From: Cryptococcus deneoformans JEC21
Taxonomy: Eukaryota; Basidiomycota; Tremellomycetes; Tremellales; Cryptococcaceae
Length of the DNA stretch: 64,000 nucleotides
Direction: 5' to 3'
Assembly: GCF_000091045.1 (NCBI RefSeq)
Contig: NC_006685.1
Span: forward strand, 357,001-421,000
The notes under the pieces are model-generated. The model saw only the letters and a program-made list of their open reading frames with translations, searched no databases and was not told the DNA's origin. The translations under genes and the position numbers were made by a program. Positions 12,570-24,104 of this stretch are shown in pieces (within the stretch, counting starts at the first letter, position 1; each line of letters opens with the position of its first letter).

Positions 12570-12906
12570 GACAGGGAGATTGGAAGTCTCGAGACAGGTA
12601 CAGGGTATAGAGATTTGGGGAAATTTTCAGGGGAAAAATGACAAGATGGGTAGGAGCGATGGAGGCGACGAAGTTTCGATGGTCGGTGAATCAGGCAGCT
12701 TAATTGTGCAACTTTGCGGCACAGAGCCTGCCGGCGCGGCAACCGCTGGTAGGTATTATATCTCACCCATCAAACAGCGAATATCATACATACACACTCA
12801 CTCAATCATCTTCAAAATGCATAAAACATTAACGATACATACGAAACAACTAAACAGATGCAGTAACGTGAATGTGTACAACAGAACAATACGCCGACCT
12901 GCACCA
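12570..12906. other. Intergenic region between two minus-strand genes
   Basis: This 337 bp gap contains the bZIP promoter and the 3' UTR of the next gene. It has no convincing coding signal or strong motif that I can see. Confidence 0.5.
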
Positions 12907-14047
12907 TCAGTCTTCCCTCTTCTCCTCACGCTCTTCCCTGAATCGCGCCACTCTATGTTCAGGAGGTAACGCCACTGTCCGAGGACATGGTATAGCTCCT
13001 TCATGACCTGCATTCTTCGAAGTCCACCCAAGCAGTCGTGACATCATCCACTCCGCGACCCCTTCTCCGGGAAGAGGCCTGATAGTCTCTACCTCGTGTG
13101 AAACGATCAAACCTGATGTGGGAGAGAAGGTGTATAGAGACGATGTATGCCATTTAGCCTCCTGTAGAGTACACAATGTCAACGTTGTCTGACAATAACA
13201 TAACTGTTGCTTACTTTATGAGGAGGCAAGCGCAGGGTGCCATATACTGAGACCAAGACCCTGATCTGCTTCATACGGTGGCTGGGGATCCCTTTTCTCG
13301 CAAGTAAAACTGCGGCTCTTTTGCTTTCTTGTCCCATGTCTTGAGGTGATGGGGAGAATGTCATTCTCTCCATCTCTGATCGCAAATCTGTATGTAAGGC
13401 TATTGTGATGTTAGCAAAGTCCGTTTAAAAAAACCTGGTGAAGTCAGACCTTGCATGCCATTGCGAGTAAGAGAGAACGCCATTGAATAGCCAGACAATG
13501 AGGATATCTAGAAATATTGTTAGTTCGGACAGCTTTATTCCTCCTTCAATTGGAGGAGATGAAAGCATTCCACAGTACGTACCTTCAAAGGCAACGGCGC
13601 TGGTAGCTTGAGCAGCATATTCTGACTATAGATGTCAGGCGGTAACATTGTCGCTGCTGTCATCTCAGCATTAAAGAAATGCGGGAGTGTTTCTTGAAGG
13701 TGTATCATTGCCCTTGCTAAAAAAGCTAATGTGAGTACTGATACTGTTTGTGTGTACGCGAACTTACCGACACGCATATCCCATTCCCGATCATCCACTT
13801 CCTCTTCGGGATCAAACCCTTTCCCACCACCAAAGAGTTCCTTACCCTTACCCTTTCCACCCGGAGTGGGATATACACCATGCTTTGAGGAGGGGCCAAG
13901 ATGAGGTACAAAGAAAGGAACAGAGGACGGTGATGAAGACGGAATGAGTGACATGGAACGAGACTGAGAGGCCACTCGCAAAGGGCGAAGAGACATGCGA
14001 GCGGACGATGATAGAGATGATCTAGAAATATGGGGGAGCACAGACAT
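12907..14047 (-). CDS. Unknown protein with possible NTF2-like fold, probably mitochondrial
   Basis: Not recognised with certainty. From ATG at 14047 (MSVLPHISRSSLSSSARMSL) the first 45 or so residues are rich in Ser, Arg and Ala and lack acidic residues, which suggests a mitochondrial presequence. Exons join as WDMRVARAMIHLQETLPHFF, then LPLKISSLSGYSMAFSLTRN, then ALHTDLRSEMERMTFSP, RMKQIRVLVSVYGTLRLPPH and WHTSSLYTFSPTSGLIVSHE. The order of helix, aromatic segment and curved beta strands looks like the NTF2-like/DUF2358 class. That is a weak fold impression, not a family match. The gene is divergent from the MFS transporter. Confidence 0.7.
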
Positions 14048-14672
14048 GATATTTTGGCAGGGAACGTCTGTAGCGAAAGAAGGAGAATTTGAGATTAGTG
14101 AGATCCAAGGAGGTTGCAACATCAGAGATTACTTACAGCTGAGCAATGAGGGATTTTGTTTGCAGGCGTCACTGTCGGGAGATGTTGGAGTTCTCTATTG
14201 CTCTGGAAATAATATGGTGACGTCGCCAAAAGGCTGGGGAGATTGAAAGGCTCTCCGCCGGTTCTGATCCATATGGGTGGTTGTCCCGATCTCTGTCCCG
14301 GTGTCTTACGATAGCTATAAATAAAAAAGATAATTATTATCTGTTGTCGGAGATGTCGGCCATCTGCGACTGCTGGTGGCAGACACTCGCTGCTCCAGTC
14401 ACTCCGTCTTATCTATCGATCCGACTCCTCATAGGGCGGGAGTTCTCCGTTTGATTCAAACTGTTTTGGAAAGACTAGAAGCTTCTACAATTCTACGACA
14501 TAACTGCAAATTAACCCAGGCTTCATCAGCAAATGTTGCTGCTGACCGATGGCACTAATCTACAGTACAACCTCACGCCCACCACTGGTTTTTAGGACAA
14601 ATACCGATAGAAACAGATTCCTCCAAGGACCACTCTCGCCAACAATCAACAGTATTAAAGGTCTGGTTACTT
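14048..14672. other. Divergent promoter region
   Basis: This 625 bp separates the divergent unknown gene and the MFS transporter. It includes a GTGACGTCGCC CRE-like site near 14218. No additional gene is evident. Confidence 0.5.
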
Positions 14673-17073
14673 ATGGAGAAAGTCGGAGGAACCCGCAATA
14701 TCGTCTCCGAAAAAGGCCAATCTTCTATGGATCACGATTATGATACAGAATCATATCCTATTGTCAATTGCGGCAAACCACTGCCCTTCCAGCATAACAA
14801 GCGTCGCAGATCATCTACAGGGGTGGTGGAAACATCAACACCTGCACCACCACCTGAAATTGAATTATCGTCCACATCACTGTCCTCTCGCGAAGCACGG
14901 CAAGTTATTACGTCCTTCCCTACCTCTCCTGCCAATCCTATCAACTGGGCAACCAGAAAGAAATGGACCATAACAGCAATTCTTGCATTAACTGGATTCA
15001 TTTCCACTGCAGGAAGTTCCATCGGCGTACCTGGGCTACATGCAGTAATGTCTGAATTCGGAGAGACAAACGAGAAGATAGGAGTTCTAATCGCTGGTGC
15101 CTATGTTCTAGGTCTAGGGTACGCATTACCAGAAACCATAGAACGCGTATTATAAGCTTACCTTTTCTTAAAGAACCGGACCATTTGTGTTTGCACCAGT
15201 GTCGGAGCTCTATGGACGGCAAATAGCCTATATCTCAAGCCAAATATTCTATGTCTTGTTCACCTTGGGAACGGGTTTCACTCAGAGGTTTGTGCTTTGA
15301 ATGGCAATAGATAACTGAAAGCGTCAGACTGACCAGGGCGTTACATATAGCATGACAGCACTTATCATTCTACGATTGTGAGTGGCCAATTTTGAATATG
15401 TATAACGATTTCTCAAGTTACAATTCCAGTTTTTGCGGATGTTTTGCTTCTCCTCCGCCATCTCTAGGTGTGGCGACTTGCGCTGATGTGAGCATGACGG
15501 CCTTCTAGAATGAAGTCGAATTGCGCTCACCAGTTACCTAGATGTTCCTACCACATGAAAGAGGCAAGCCCATATCATTGTATGCTCTAGGGCCGATTGT
15601 ACGCCTTTTTGATCACATACTCCGAACCATTATGACTGACTAATACATTTTTGCAGGGCGGGCCCATCATTGGCAACATGATAGGCTACTGGCTATTGTT
15701 CGGGGGATGGAGATGGGCCTACTACTTTATGACAATAGTTGCGTTTTTCAACTTTGTATTGATGGTCTTTTTCCTCAGGGAGACCTATGCTCCGTACGTA
15801 TCTCCTTTCTAATCCTTTCCCATAACTCTTGAGACTGACTCGTCATATATCAGTGCTATTCAAAAGATCATGGACTATCAGATTACTCACCCACTTTCTC
15901 CTTCGACTTCCAGGCGGAGACATCATCTGCCAAAGTTAACCTGGATGATGGCGATGGTCTCAAAAGAGGACGCGAAAGCAGTCTATGGCAGGGCATTTTC
16001 ACGTCCCCCACGATTGCTGTTTACCAACCCGGTTGCGTTTGCTTTCTCTTTGTATTACGCTTATGTGTACGGTAAGGTTATGATTCTCACTTTGAATAGA
16101 CCTTATAGAGCTTTTGAAACTGATCTTCTGCTGTAGGTATAATCTATCTTTTTTTGGTGGCTTTACCTCTCTTGTACGGCAAGCCGCCATTTAGTCAGCC
16201 CGCCTTGTTTTCATACGAATGGCCTTTGGCCACAATGGGTTTACCATACATTTCTATGGGTATTTTTAAGGCTGTGTTGCATGGTGTATGGATCTGATGA
16301 TGCCGGTTGTAGGCTTGGGCTTCGTGAGTGCGGTGGCCATAGCCTCCCAGTGTCAAGACCGTATATACAAACACTTTTCAAAGATTAATGGTGACAACGG
16401 CCAGCCAGAATATAGAGTATGTTCCGGATGTAGCATTAGATCCCACTAACGGTTCTTTACGCAGCTCGTACTGACTCAAATAGGCATGTGTATCATGCCA
16501 ATTGGACTATTTATTTTTGTAAGTGCGATGGTTTCAAATTTTTTGATTTGCTAATAACAGTATTAAAAGGGGTGGACAGCGAACGCAGAAGTACACTGGA
16601 TGGGACCTTTCGTGGGCCAGGCTGTCATGGGAATTGGGTTGATGCTAGCATTTAACACCATCCAGAATTTGTTGAGTGGTAGCAATGTATGCTTCGATCA
16701 TCTCACTGACACTTGTCCCTAGCTTCGTGGATGCTTTTTATCCTTACTCTGCTGCAGCCGTAGCCGGGGCAACTGCTGTAAGTACGGTCCTGCCAGATGG
16801 GCGCCGTCGTTACTGACAAATGGATTTGTTTCGGGGGAGCCAGGCTCGTTCGGTTGTGGCGTGTATCATGCCGCTCTTTACGACCACCATGTTTGTAAAG
16901 CTTGGATGGGGGTGGGGTGGTACCCTTATCGCCTGTATAGCCATTGTCGGAATACCGGCGCCAATGATCGTGAGTAAAGTAGCGTAATATGGTACCTCAA
17001 GCAAAGCTGACATTGATGGCAGATGTTCTTTTTCGGGCAGAGGTTACGAGAGCGTTATGCCTTCCAAGGGTAG
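14673..17073 (+). CDS. Major facilitator superfamily transporter (DHA1 drug/polyamine type)
   Basis: The reading frame is split by about ten short introns, but every junction I traced keeps frame to the stop at 17071-17073, so the gene looks intact. After a hydrophilic N-terminal tail of about 90 residues, NPINWATRKKW leads into the first membrane helix (TITAILALTGFISTAGSS). The loop 2-3 signature appears as PVSELYGRQ, and LPHERGKPISLYALGPIGGP with GGWRWAYYFM marks helices 4-5. A long central loop carries LPKLTWMMAM. The second half includes MGLPYISMGLGFVSAVAIAS, MGPFVGQAVMGIG and VDAFYPYSAAAVAGATAARS. This arrangement is typical of 12-helix proton antiporters for drugs or polyamines in the plasma membrane. 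The substrate is unknown. A second ATG at 14727 is an alternative start. Confidence 0.9.
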
Positions 17074-17292
17074 CTTTTGGTAGACCCCTGGTAAACTTTG
17101 GACATAAATGATGATAAACATTAGGCTCTACAACATGAGATATTTGAGAACAGCGCATGAACTGATGTAAAGTGCAAAAAAACGCATCTAATAGCCTTAA
17201 ACAAGATAGAAAATACGCGACATCCACTGAGATCCAAACAGGCAGCAGACGCACTACGTCACGAAGCCCAACATATATCTTTATTGAGAGCA

Positions 17293-19261
17293 CTAGCCGA
17301 AGCGATTTAGCCTACTGCTGGGGAGACTAGGGAACCCAGCCCTTGGAATAGTTCCTGTAGCTCTGACACTATCTGGTTTCAAGGGTGATAGATACGCTGG
17401 GATGACGCCGTCGCCGCTCTTCACGGGCGACAATTAGCTAGCTGCTTCTTGCGTCTAGTGAGGTGACCCTTGACTCACATTCATGACAGGATCCCAATTG
17501 AAAGTGGGTGGCGGTTGAGTGCCGAGAATTCTCTTTTTCTTTTTCTTTTCATTGGCGGAGGCTGCTTGCTCTTCTTTTTCCATTGGTTTATGCTCGACGA
17601 CCTCGTTCTTTGACGATCGAGTTTTGAGAGAATCAACCTCGTTCTCAGCATCTGACACTTCAACAGCGATTGATTTGGGCTTAGATTTTATGGGAGATTT
17701 CCGTGCGGCCTTCGATTTCTTGATGGGTGCAGGGGCGGAATCATCCAGTTCAGAGCTTGAATCAACTGATGCTTTAGTCTTTGCGCGCGCTTTTGAAGAG
17801 AGCTTCGAAGGCTATGAAGCAAGAATGATCAGTGGCTTGCGATTAATGTGAGAACCTCTGCATACAGATACCGCTGTCTCGGCCTTCTTCGCCTTTTTCT
17901 TTGTAGTCACTTCGTCGCCAGAACCCTCTTTCACTGGGCTTTCCTGTTGGAAATATATTAGCTAGAGGTATCCCCAGTGAGAGTCATATGATAGAGCAAA
18001 GTACCTTTCTGATCTTTCGATTTCCTGGACTCGTCTTGCTTATCCCTGCTCTCAAACCATGCAGCTCTTCTTCTATACCAAGCAGACGTTCTTTTTCCTC
18101 ATTGGCATCTCTTAATCGTTTCTTTAAGATTTTTTCTTTCTCCTTCCCACTTCTCACAGCTTCTTCCAACTCCTCCTTCAGCTCTTCAATCTCTTCCTTT
18201 TTCTTTTCCAACTCTGACTTCATAGCTCTCAACTGAATTTGCGACTCTTTCTTCTCTTTCTGATGCTTGCTGGCCGAACCTTCTTCTCGTAGCCAGCTCT
18301 CAAGCTCTGATCTTGCCTCCTTTTCACGGTCTTTGAGACCACGAACTTTCGTCTCTAAAGAAGTCACTTTGTCTTCAAGAGTATTAATTTCGGCGCGAGC
18401 AAACTCTAGTTCCATCTGGGCTTTGGTAAGGTCTTTGGAAGACGTTAGTTGTGATGAAGAAGCCTTTCTAATGGCATTGCGCTCTTGCTCGAGAGAAGCA
18501 TTAGATCTTTCTAGCATAGCCTGCATCATGAATCAGCAAACACATGTAGTTCCATAATGGCATACGCACTTCTAGATCTTCAATTCGGATGTCTCTTTCC
18601 TCAATTTCTCTTACTAATTCCTCTTCCTTGGCCTGGAACAGAGTGATTTTATGGTCTCTCAGAACTAGCAACAGGGGTTCAGCTTGCTGTATACACGTTG
18701 AAACAAATCCTGAAGCTTACTTCGGGCTTTTTCTGCATCTAATAATCTGGTTTCGAGCTCCACAACAAGCATTTGCTCTTGCGCTACAGCCAAAAGTGCC
18801 TTTTGCTGCTGGACCATTGAGTGAAGCTGAAGCTAGGAGTACCGTCAATATAAGTAAAATCAAATGGCCATAAGAGATCAAAGTCATATTACCTCTTCTT
18901 TCATTTCTGATCCCTCCAATACACATCGCTCGAGGTCCTTCTTGGATCTTTCGAGCTCTCTTTGGGTGTTGTGGAGTGACACCTGCATTTCGTTCAATTT
19001 GGCTGCCTTCTCTTTCAAGTCATTCTCTGAAGCGCTCTTAACCGCTGTCAACTTCCTCTACAAAGACGTGACATTAACGTTAATATCTGAAAGATGATGG
19101 CCAATTTCGCGTACTTCTAAAGTTTGATTCTTCCGCACCAACTCGCTTACTTGGTGTTGGAGGTTGTTGATCCTAGCTCGAGAGGGACCAGGAGTCTCTG
19201 AAGATTCTTCGACAAGAAATGAAGCGGGAAGCCTTGGGGGAGTCTTTTGTATCATCGACAT
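17293..19261 (-). CDS. Coiled-coil protein of unknown function
   Basis: Begins MSMIQKTPPRLPASFLVEE at 19261. Several exons then encode a long heptad-like coiled coil, for example INNLQHQVSELVRKN, LNEMQVSLHNTQREL and LELEFARAEI-type runs, from about 19180 to 18060. A Lys/Ser/Glu-rich basic tail follows. The last intron is 17478-17419; its removal gives a distinctive C-terminal exon (17418-17293) after PPPTFNWDPVMN, reading SGDGVIPAYLSPLKPDS and ending SRLNRFG. The short, ordered-looking Pro/Gly tail is unlike the rest and may bind a partner. The architecture fits a spindle-pole, kinetochore or tethering protein, but nothing proves this. Converges on the MFS gene with a 219 bp gap. Confidence 0.78.
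17419..17478 (-). other. Last intron of the coiled-coil gene
   Basis: GTGAGTC at 17478 and an acceptor at 17419 bound a 60-nt intron of typical size. Reading through it gives a premature stop after a few codons; removing it adds 41 codons up to TAG at 17295-17293. Confidence 0.65.
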
Positions 19262-19439
19262 TATGGCGCCGGATACGTGTGGACTAAGGAAAATGAAATG
19301 GAGATGCTGTTACTGACAAACAAAGTGGCTTGCCCATAATTGATTGTTGTTGTTGATTTGTTTCTGCTTTCAAGGTGTGCCTGGTGTGACTCCTGTTGGG
19401 GGGGCGATTGGGACACCGATTGGTGATACTATCTTCTAA

Positions 19440-19447
19440 TTACGTAA
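19440..19447. promoter_or_regulatory. TTACGTAA palindrome (bZIP-type site)
   Basis: A perfect 8-bp palindrome of the class bound by Yap/Pap1 and C/EBP-like bZIP dimers, about 180 bp upstream of the coiled-coil gene start at 19261. Binding is inferred. Confidence 0.4.
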
Positions 19448-19999
19448 GACAACTCTTGTTATATATATCCTTAATTTTAATGGTAACCGTAAACCTGCCC
19501 GGTCATTCAGAACAGCCAGAAGAAGCTTGCTGATCTCCTCCTCATCAGAAAGGTTTCAATCGTACTTAACGTGACAGCTGCCTGATGCTGCTTCCTGATG
19601 TTCCTTTTGCTGTCGTGCTCTTCTTCTGTATCATTCTCCAGTCCCATGCCCCTTCATTCGTTCGCTTCTTTCGTCCTGGTCAGCACTCGTAGTATTGGGT
19701 CCCACTTCCTTCCCGTCTGGCATTTGTTGATGCGCAATATTGCCTTCTCTACGTAGCAGTTCTAATAGCGCCATCGAAATTCCGACTTCTGTTGATACAT
19801 CTATGACTTAAAACGAGGAACGAACCGATCCGCTAACTGAACTTAACTGCTTCTTTAAGCTTCATTTTTTATTGACGCCGCAAGCGTAAGCTAAATAAAT
19901 AATTAGTCTCATTCGTTGATATAATTAATGGTAGGCTCACGACGAAGTTCACCACCAATTTTTCGCGAGCCTAAAAAGAGAGGATACTGATGGCCCTGG

Positions 20000-20007
20000 T
20001 GACGTCA
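20000..20007. promoter_or_regulatory. TGACGTCA CRE palindrome
   Basis: A perfect CRE (ATF/CREB-type) octamer inside the long gene-poor region, 740 bp from the coiled-coil start and 1.4 kb from the MARVEL-like gene. Function is inferred. Confidence 0.4.
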
Positions 20008-21320
20008 ACGAGAGAATTTTTTGCGCGAACGACGGACATGTTTGTTAAAAATATGTTATGCAAATAATAATTATTCATCTTCTAGGCGCCAGGAGGGAAA
20101 GCCATAATAAGGGAGCCAAGAAAAAGAAAGGAGCCTACTCTCCCATGTTCCTAATAAGTAACTACGTATCTCTTCTTCTTGGCTATCTAACCCCCCTCCC
20201 AATGGACGTCGTATTTATTTCTAAAAAGGTGATGAGCGGCTTGGCCTTCAGTTCTTTCCTCATTTTTTTTTCCTTTTACAGTAGTATCGATAGTAGGAAT
20301 ATGTAAGATTTATGGGAATGCGTCGCAGGAAGAAGAAAGGCCAAGATCTGAGCGATTTAAAGAAGTCCGACATATCCATTATCCGTCTTCCGTTCTCCTC
20401 CGTCGTCATTCGCCACTATAATAATGTAGTGCGTGAAGCGAGAACCTGTCTGGTATACTATGCAATTCTGCAGTAGTAGTGGCCCTTCTGTTTTTCTCTC
20501 TCCCTCAGCGCTCCCCTCCAGTAACCCTCCATCCTTGACCCTCCCGCCCGTTCTTACCCACGTCCGTCCATACCCATCCCATCATAGTAAATGTGAAGGA
20601 ATCAACCTAGAAAATCGGATTACTATTAATTTGATGCAGTCCACGCTCTTATTGCACTTGCAACTTGCAAGTCGGTCAGCCAAATTGGCCTCTTCTGTAA
20701 CCTGTACTTTTAAATAAAACTTTTTGCTAACTTAAAGTGGTTTTACTCTTTTACCACACTCCTCCCTCCACAAAGGCTCATTATTGTAGTTGTTAAAATG
20801 GCGAAATTACAACCACCGCGGCCGTCGCGGTATTGATGTTGATGAATAATACTTCCGGACATGACAAGTGGACCACCTCCACTTTAGCTCTCCCTGTAGC
20901 TAAATCCATCGTCTTAGAAGCGAACTCTATATAATTAAATGTTCTCTCGGCTTTTGCCGTAGATCTTTACGTCCTACGTATGCTGAATCATTTGTGGGAT
21001 TGTGGCAATAAAAGCGGCAGAGGGGTAGTTACGGACATGAGCAGAAAATGACGCAAGTAATTCCATCATCATGGGACGGGCGACGGAAGGGCGACGGATA
21101 TCTCCTGCAGTCAGATATTCTCTCATTTGATATCCCTCATATCATGTATTTCGCAACTTCTATATCGTCAAGGAAATGGACCCTTGAGCGATGACCGAAT
21201 CTTCCCACGGAAATGACTGGTGTACACCAGCTGGTAATTCATAATTGACCACTCCGACTAAATATAAAGGAAAGCACCACCCGAATGTTCTCTCTTTGAC
21301 CCCCATCCAACCAAGTACTC

Positions 21321-21336
21321 TATAATATAATATAAA
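21321..21336 (+). promoter_or_regulatory. TATA-like element of MARVEL-like gene
   Basis: TATAATATAATATAAA lies about 95-110 bp before the ATG at 21429 and is followed by a pyrimidine-rich leader (CTTGTTCTTTCATC). This looks like a strong, TATA-driven promoter. Confidence 0.5.
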
Positions 21337-21428
21337 CGTCCTGCCTCTGATCAACTTCGCTTGTTCTTTCATCAACGACTTCACACTTCTTATCTGAACT
21401 ACCCCTAATTTTTGCAAGATCAAACACA

Positions 21429-22185
21429 ATGGCCGGCTCCTGGTAAGCATCCTGCTAGTGTGTAGCGGAGCAACGAAGACTAATGTAAAAAAAATTCACA
21501 GGTTTCGATCGCTCAAGCCCTTCTTGATGGGGTTGCTTCTCGTCACTGCCTACTCATCAGTGCGTCGTTGGGCCAGGTCTATGGCTGGGACTTGACTGAT
21601 GCTTTTTTAAGTTCATCCTCGACATCATCATGATCATCAAGGTACGACACTACAGTAACACATATCCTCCCGCGGTAGTCGCGTTGCTCGTCTGTTCTCT
21701 TCTCGAGGCCTTGTACTGTTTGTGTCTATTGGTCAAGTCTGGCAGGGGTGCTGCTTTCAGAGCCAGTGCTGTTGCGGGAGCGCTTGCGTTTTTCGCTTGT
21801 TTCAGCTTTGGTGAGTCTCCGTGTTAGATGTCAAGGGTTTTATGAAAATATCAATATCTGACCCTCCTCTTTTCAAGCTTGTGTTGTCGCCACCACTGTT
21901 TTGCGACACCACCGCCAATACTGCAACCCTGACCTGGAAGACAACAGCGATTTGTGCGGTGTTCTCAGGGTACGTTCTCAGCATTGCCCATCTTTCGTAC
22001 CGATCGGCTAACAAATCGTTTTTTAGGGTACCATGGGTCTCGGTTGGATGCTGTTCGGTCTTAACCTCATCTGGCTCTGTCTCATGCCTGTTCTCGTTTC
22101 GGGCCAAGGCACTTGGTCTCATTACTACAACGACCTTCCTTATGAGGAACGTGACATTGAGGAAGAGAAGGCCCCTGTGCACTAA
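21429..22185 (+). CDS. Small four-helix membrane protein, MARVEL-like
   Basis: The first exon holds only 14 coding bases (ATGGCCGGCTCCTG) before GTAAGC; the next exon continues WFRSLKPFLMGLLLVTAYSS. Further exons give FILDIIMIIKVRHYSNTYPP, VVALLVCSLLEALYCLCLLV, AVAGALAFFACFSF and, after introns, MGLGWMLFGLNLIWLCLMPV and a short charged tail ending EEEKAPVH. Four hydrophobic helices with a long third loop (RQYCNPDLEDNSDLC, two Cys) match the MARVEL / Sur7-like layout of fungal plasma-membrane proteins. The family call is by topology only. TATA promoter and very long upstream region suggest tight or strong regulation. Confidence 0.72.
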
Positions 22186-22324
22186 ACAGGTGTTCGACCG
22201 TATGGTGGAGATCGAGGTCAGGAGGATAATGGTAAAGACACAATAGACTCTAAAAGCTGCTTTCGTGGAAACAGGAATTGTAGCCGTGGCATACATCCTT
22301 ATAATCTTGAACATACTATGCATA

Positions 22325-23734
22325 TTAATGGCTACATTCACGTGCGCATGCCATCAGGTCTTCGTCCCATAGAAACCTGATTGTGACATCATTTTTACCC
22401 ATCCCCTCTGCGACCTCGTCGGTTTCCCCAGTATCTTCAGTCGCCCAACCTGGCATGGCAGTAAGACCACCCCTCCTTTCTCTTAAACTGATTTTCAACT
22501 TCGTTAGTGTTTGCGGTGTCCAGAAAGCTGATAGTGGGAAAGCCGTCGTTCCTGATGAGGAAAGGGCTGATGTTGCAGCAGTGGACCCTAGTGGCTCTTT
22601 TGGAGAAACGGGCGACGGCGCTTGAAGCGCTTGATTTTCTGGATTGGATAAGACGGTATGGTAAAGGTCCAGTAAGGCATGCACAACCTCTGGGTTGTCC
22701 ATTAGCAATGGCTCATCAGTGATGGCAAGCGAAAAGACTGACCATCGACATGCGTTACTCCAGCAACGTAATCTTCTTCCCATGACCCAGTATTACCCAA
22801 AAGTTCAACTATTCCTCTAGGTGTCCTAGTTTGGTCCATGATCTCAGCTGTTTCGAGCGAAAGAGACTCCATCGTAAGAAGAGCAGCTGTATATATAGAC
22901 CCTAAAGCGATAATATGGGGAGGATAAGATAGAGGTGCTGGTGTTCGATAACTGTATACAATCAGTATAGGAAGTGACCGCCGAATATGTTTCATACCTA
23001 TCCACTGCCACTTTCCAACAAATTTTGCAAAAATCTTTGTTCACTATGGTATACATCATCAGCAGCTAACAGGTCAAGTCATCTGACGTGAAAACCTACA
23101 CCCCAATTTCTTGCCTATTTTGATCACAGGTCTTAGCCCATCATTCGCCGAGAATTTGAAAGCCATGCTTTCCAGAACCAGTCTCTCTATACTCAATATC
23201 CTCGCGCGTTCACTATCCAGGCCATGAGCCTGAGCGACAGATGGGTCAATGGTCCCTTTTCGGAGGAGGTGCGGGAAACGGATAGGGAACGAAGCCAGAA
23301 TGATGTCGCGCGGTTTCTTGAGAGTGTCGTGTAATTTTGAAGATACGTAGAGAGTAGCTAAAGCAACTTCCTGTGATGATAGTGAGTCCTATATATAGTT
23401 TAGACAAACCAGAAATACTTACAATATAGCTGAAATCTTTGTAAGGGAAGAAGAGATGAAATCGCATATATAGCGTTTGAGCCGTCGCGATCGTTCGCCT
23501 TGGACTAGTCTCATCAGTGGTGCGTCTGTAAAACGAAGAAATAACAACTTACAATCCACACCTGACTCCTACTGCATCAATGAATCCACATGCCTGCTGC
23601 CTAGCCCTCTCTTCTCTGGATACGCTGAGTTTCCCTCGCTGTTTTGCCGACAACCTTTCGACGTTTGCCGGGGAGAAGTAAGGTTTGTACTGCTTCGTGT
23701 GGGTTGCAGATGCTGATGATGAGACTTCTGCCAT
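22325..23734 (-). CDS. CTK2: Cyclin subunit of CTD kinase I (Ctk2-like)
   Basis: Starts MAEVSSSASATHTKQYKPYF at 23734; the open frame upstream of this ATG is not supported by another good start. The cyclin box is clear: RARQQACGFIDAVGVRCGFP, then RFHLFFPYKDFSY, VALATLYVSSKLHDTLKKPR and LASFPIRFPHLL. The second fold contains ERARILSIERLVLESMAFKF and KDFCKICWKVAVDSYRTPAP. The C-terminus ends WDEDLMACARECSH. Ctk2-type cyclins pair with a Cdk12-like kinase and a third subunit to phosphorylate Ser2 of the Pol II CTD during elongation. Length is near 360 aa. It is divergent from PUS4, with 370 bp between start codons. Confidence 0.9.
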
Positions 23735-23884
23735 AATCATTGGAGGTATCCTTGGGTAATGAGTTGCTTGCAGTACGCTGCTGATTTGTCCGTTACTTGT
23801 CGCCCTTGTACTATGGTATTGTACGACAACGCATATAATCTTTGAGGCAAAGGGTCGAAAGGTCAACAACCGACCGAGTTTATC

Positions 23885-23896
23885 CATTACGTAATG
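23885..23896. promoter_or_regulatory. 12-bp palindrome CATTACGTAATG
   Basis: A perfect 12-bp palindrome with a TTACGTAA core in the shared upstream region of CTK2 and PUS4. It is a candidate bZIP dimer site; it could serve either gene. Confidence 0.45.
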
Positions 23897-24104
23897 TATT
23901 AAAAAAGTCAGAATCTCTTGGATCGTTTCTAGTATCCTGGTGCGTGATTCTTCAGTTCATTCCCTCAGCTCTGTTCTGCGTACAAGTCTCGTTTCTTGGG
24001 ATTTTTCATCCATAATCCCGCTCCCCAGAGCAGCAGATAAAACGCCTTTAAAACTTCGTTCCCCTAATCTCGCTCTGTTGCGAGCTACCGGCTTGTCGCC
24101 CATC

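Larger units (their letters stand above)
19262..21428. other. Long gene-poor region, 2.2 kb
   Basis: The longest stretch without an identifiable gene. It separates the divergent coiled-coil and MARVEL-like genes. It is AT-rich in parts (19900-20070), pyrimidine-rich at 20380-20570, and has a TTACGTAA palindrome at 19440-19447 and a full CRE palindrome TGACGTCA at 20000-20007. Short open frames exist (for example 20058-20306) but show no domain, no codon bias and no splice-supported extension. It may hold long regulatory sequence, long 5' UTRs or a non-coding RNA. Confidence 0.6.

Noticed and set aside
14673..17073. The MFS transporter as a pseudogene because its frame is broken many times
   Set aside because: All breaks coincide with short GT-AG introns and frame is kept on joining.
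20058..20306. An 82-codon plus-strand open frame in the long gene-poor region
   Set aside because: No domain, low coding character and poor start context; more likely chance in AT-rich sequence.
23940..24104. Upstream in-frame extension of PUS4 as a mitochondrial targeting sequence
   Set aside because: The frame is open but has no ATG; the apparent first codon is GTG. A near-cognate start is possible but unsupported.
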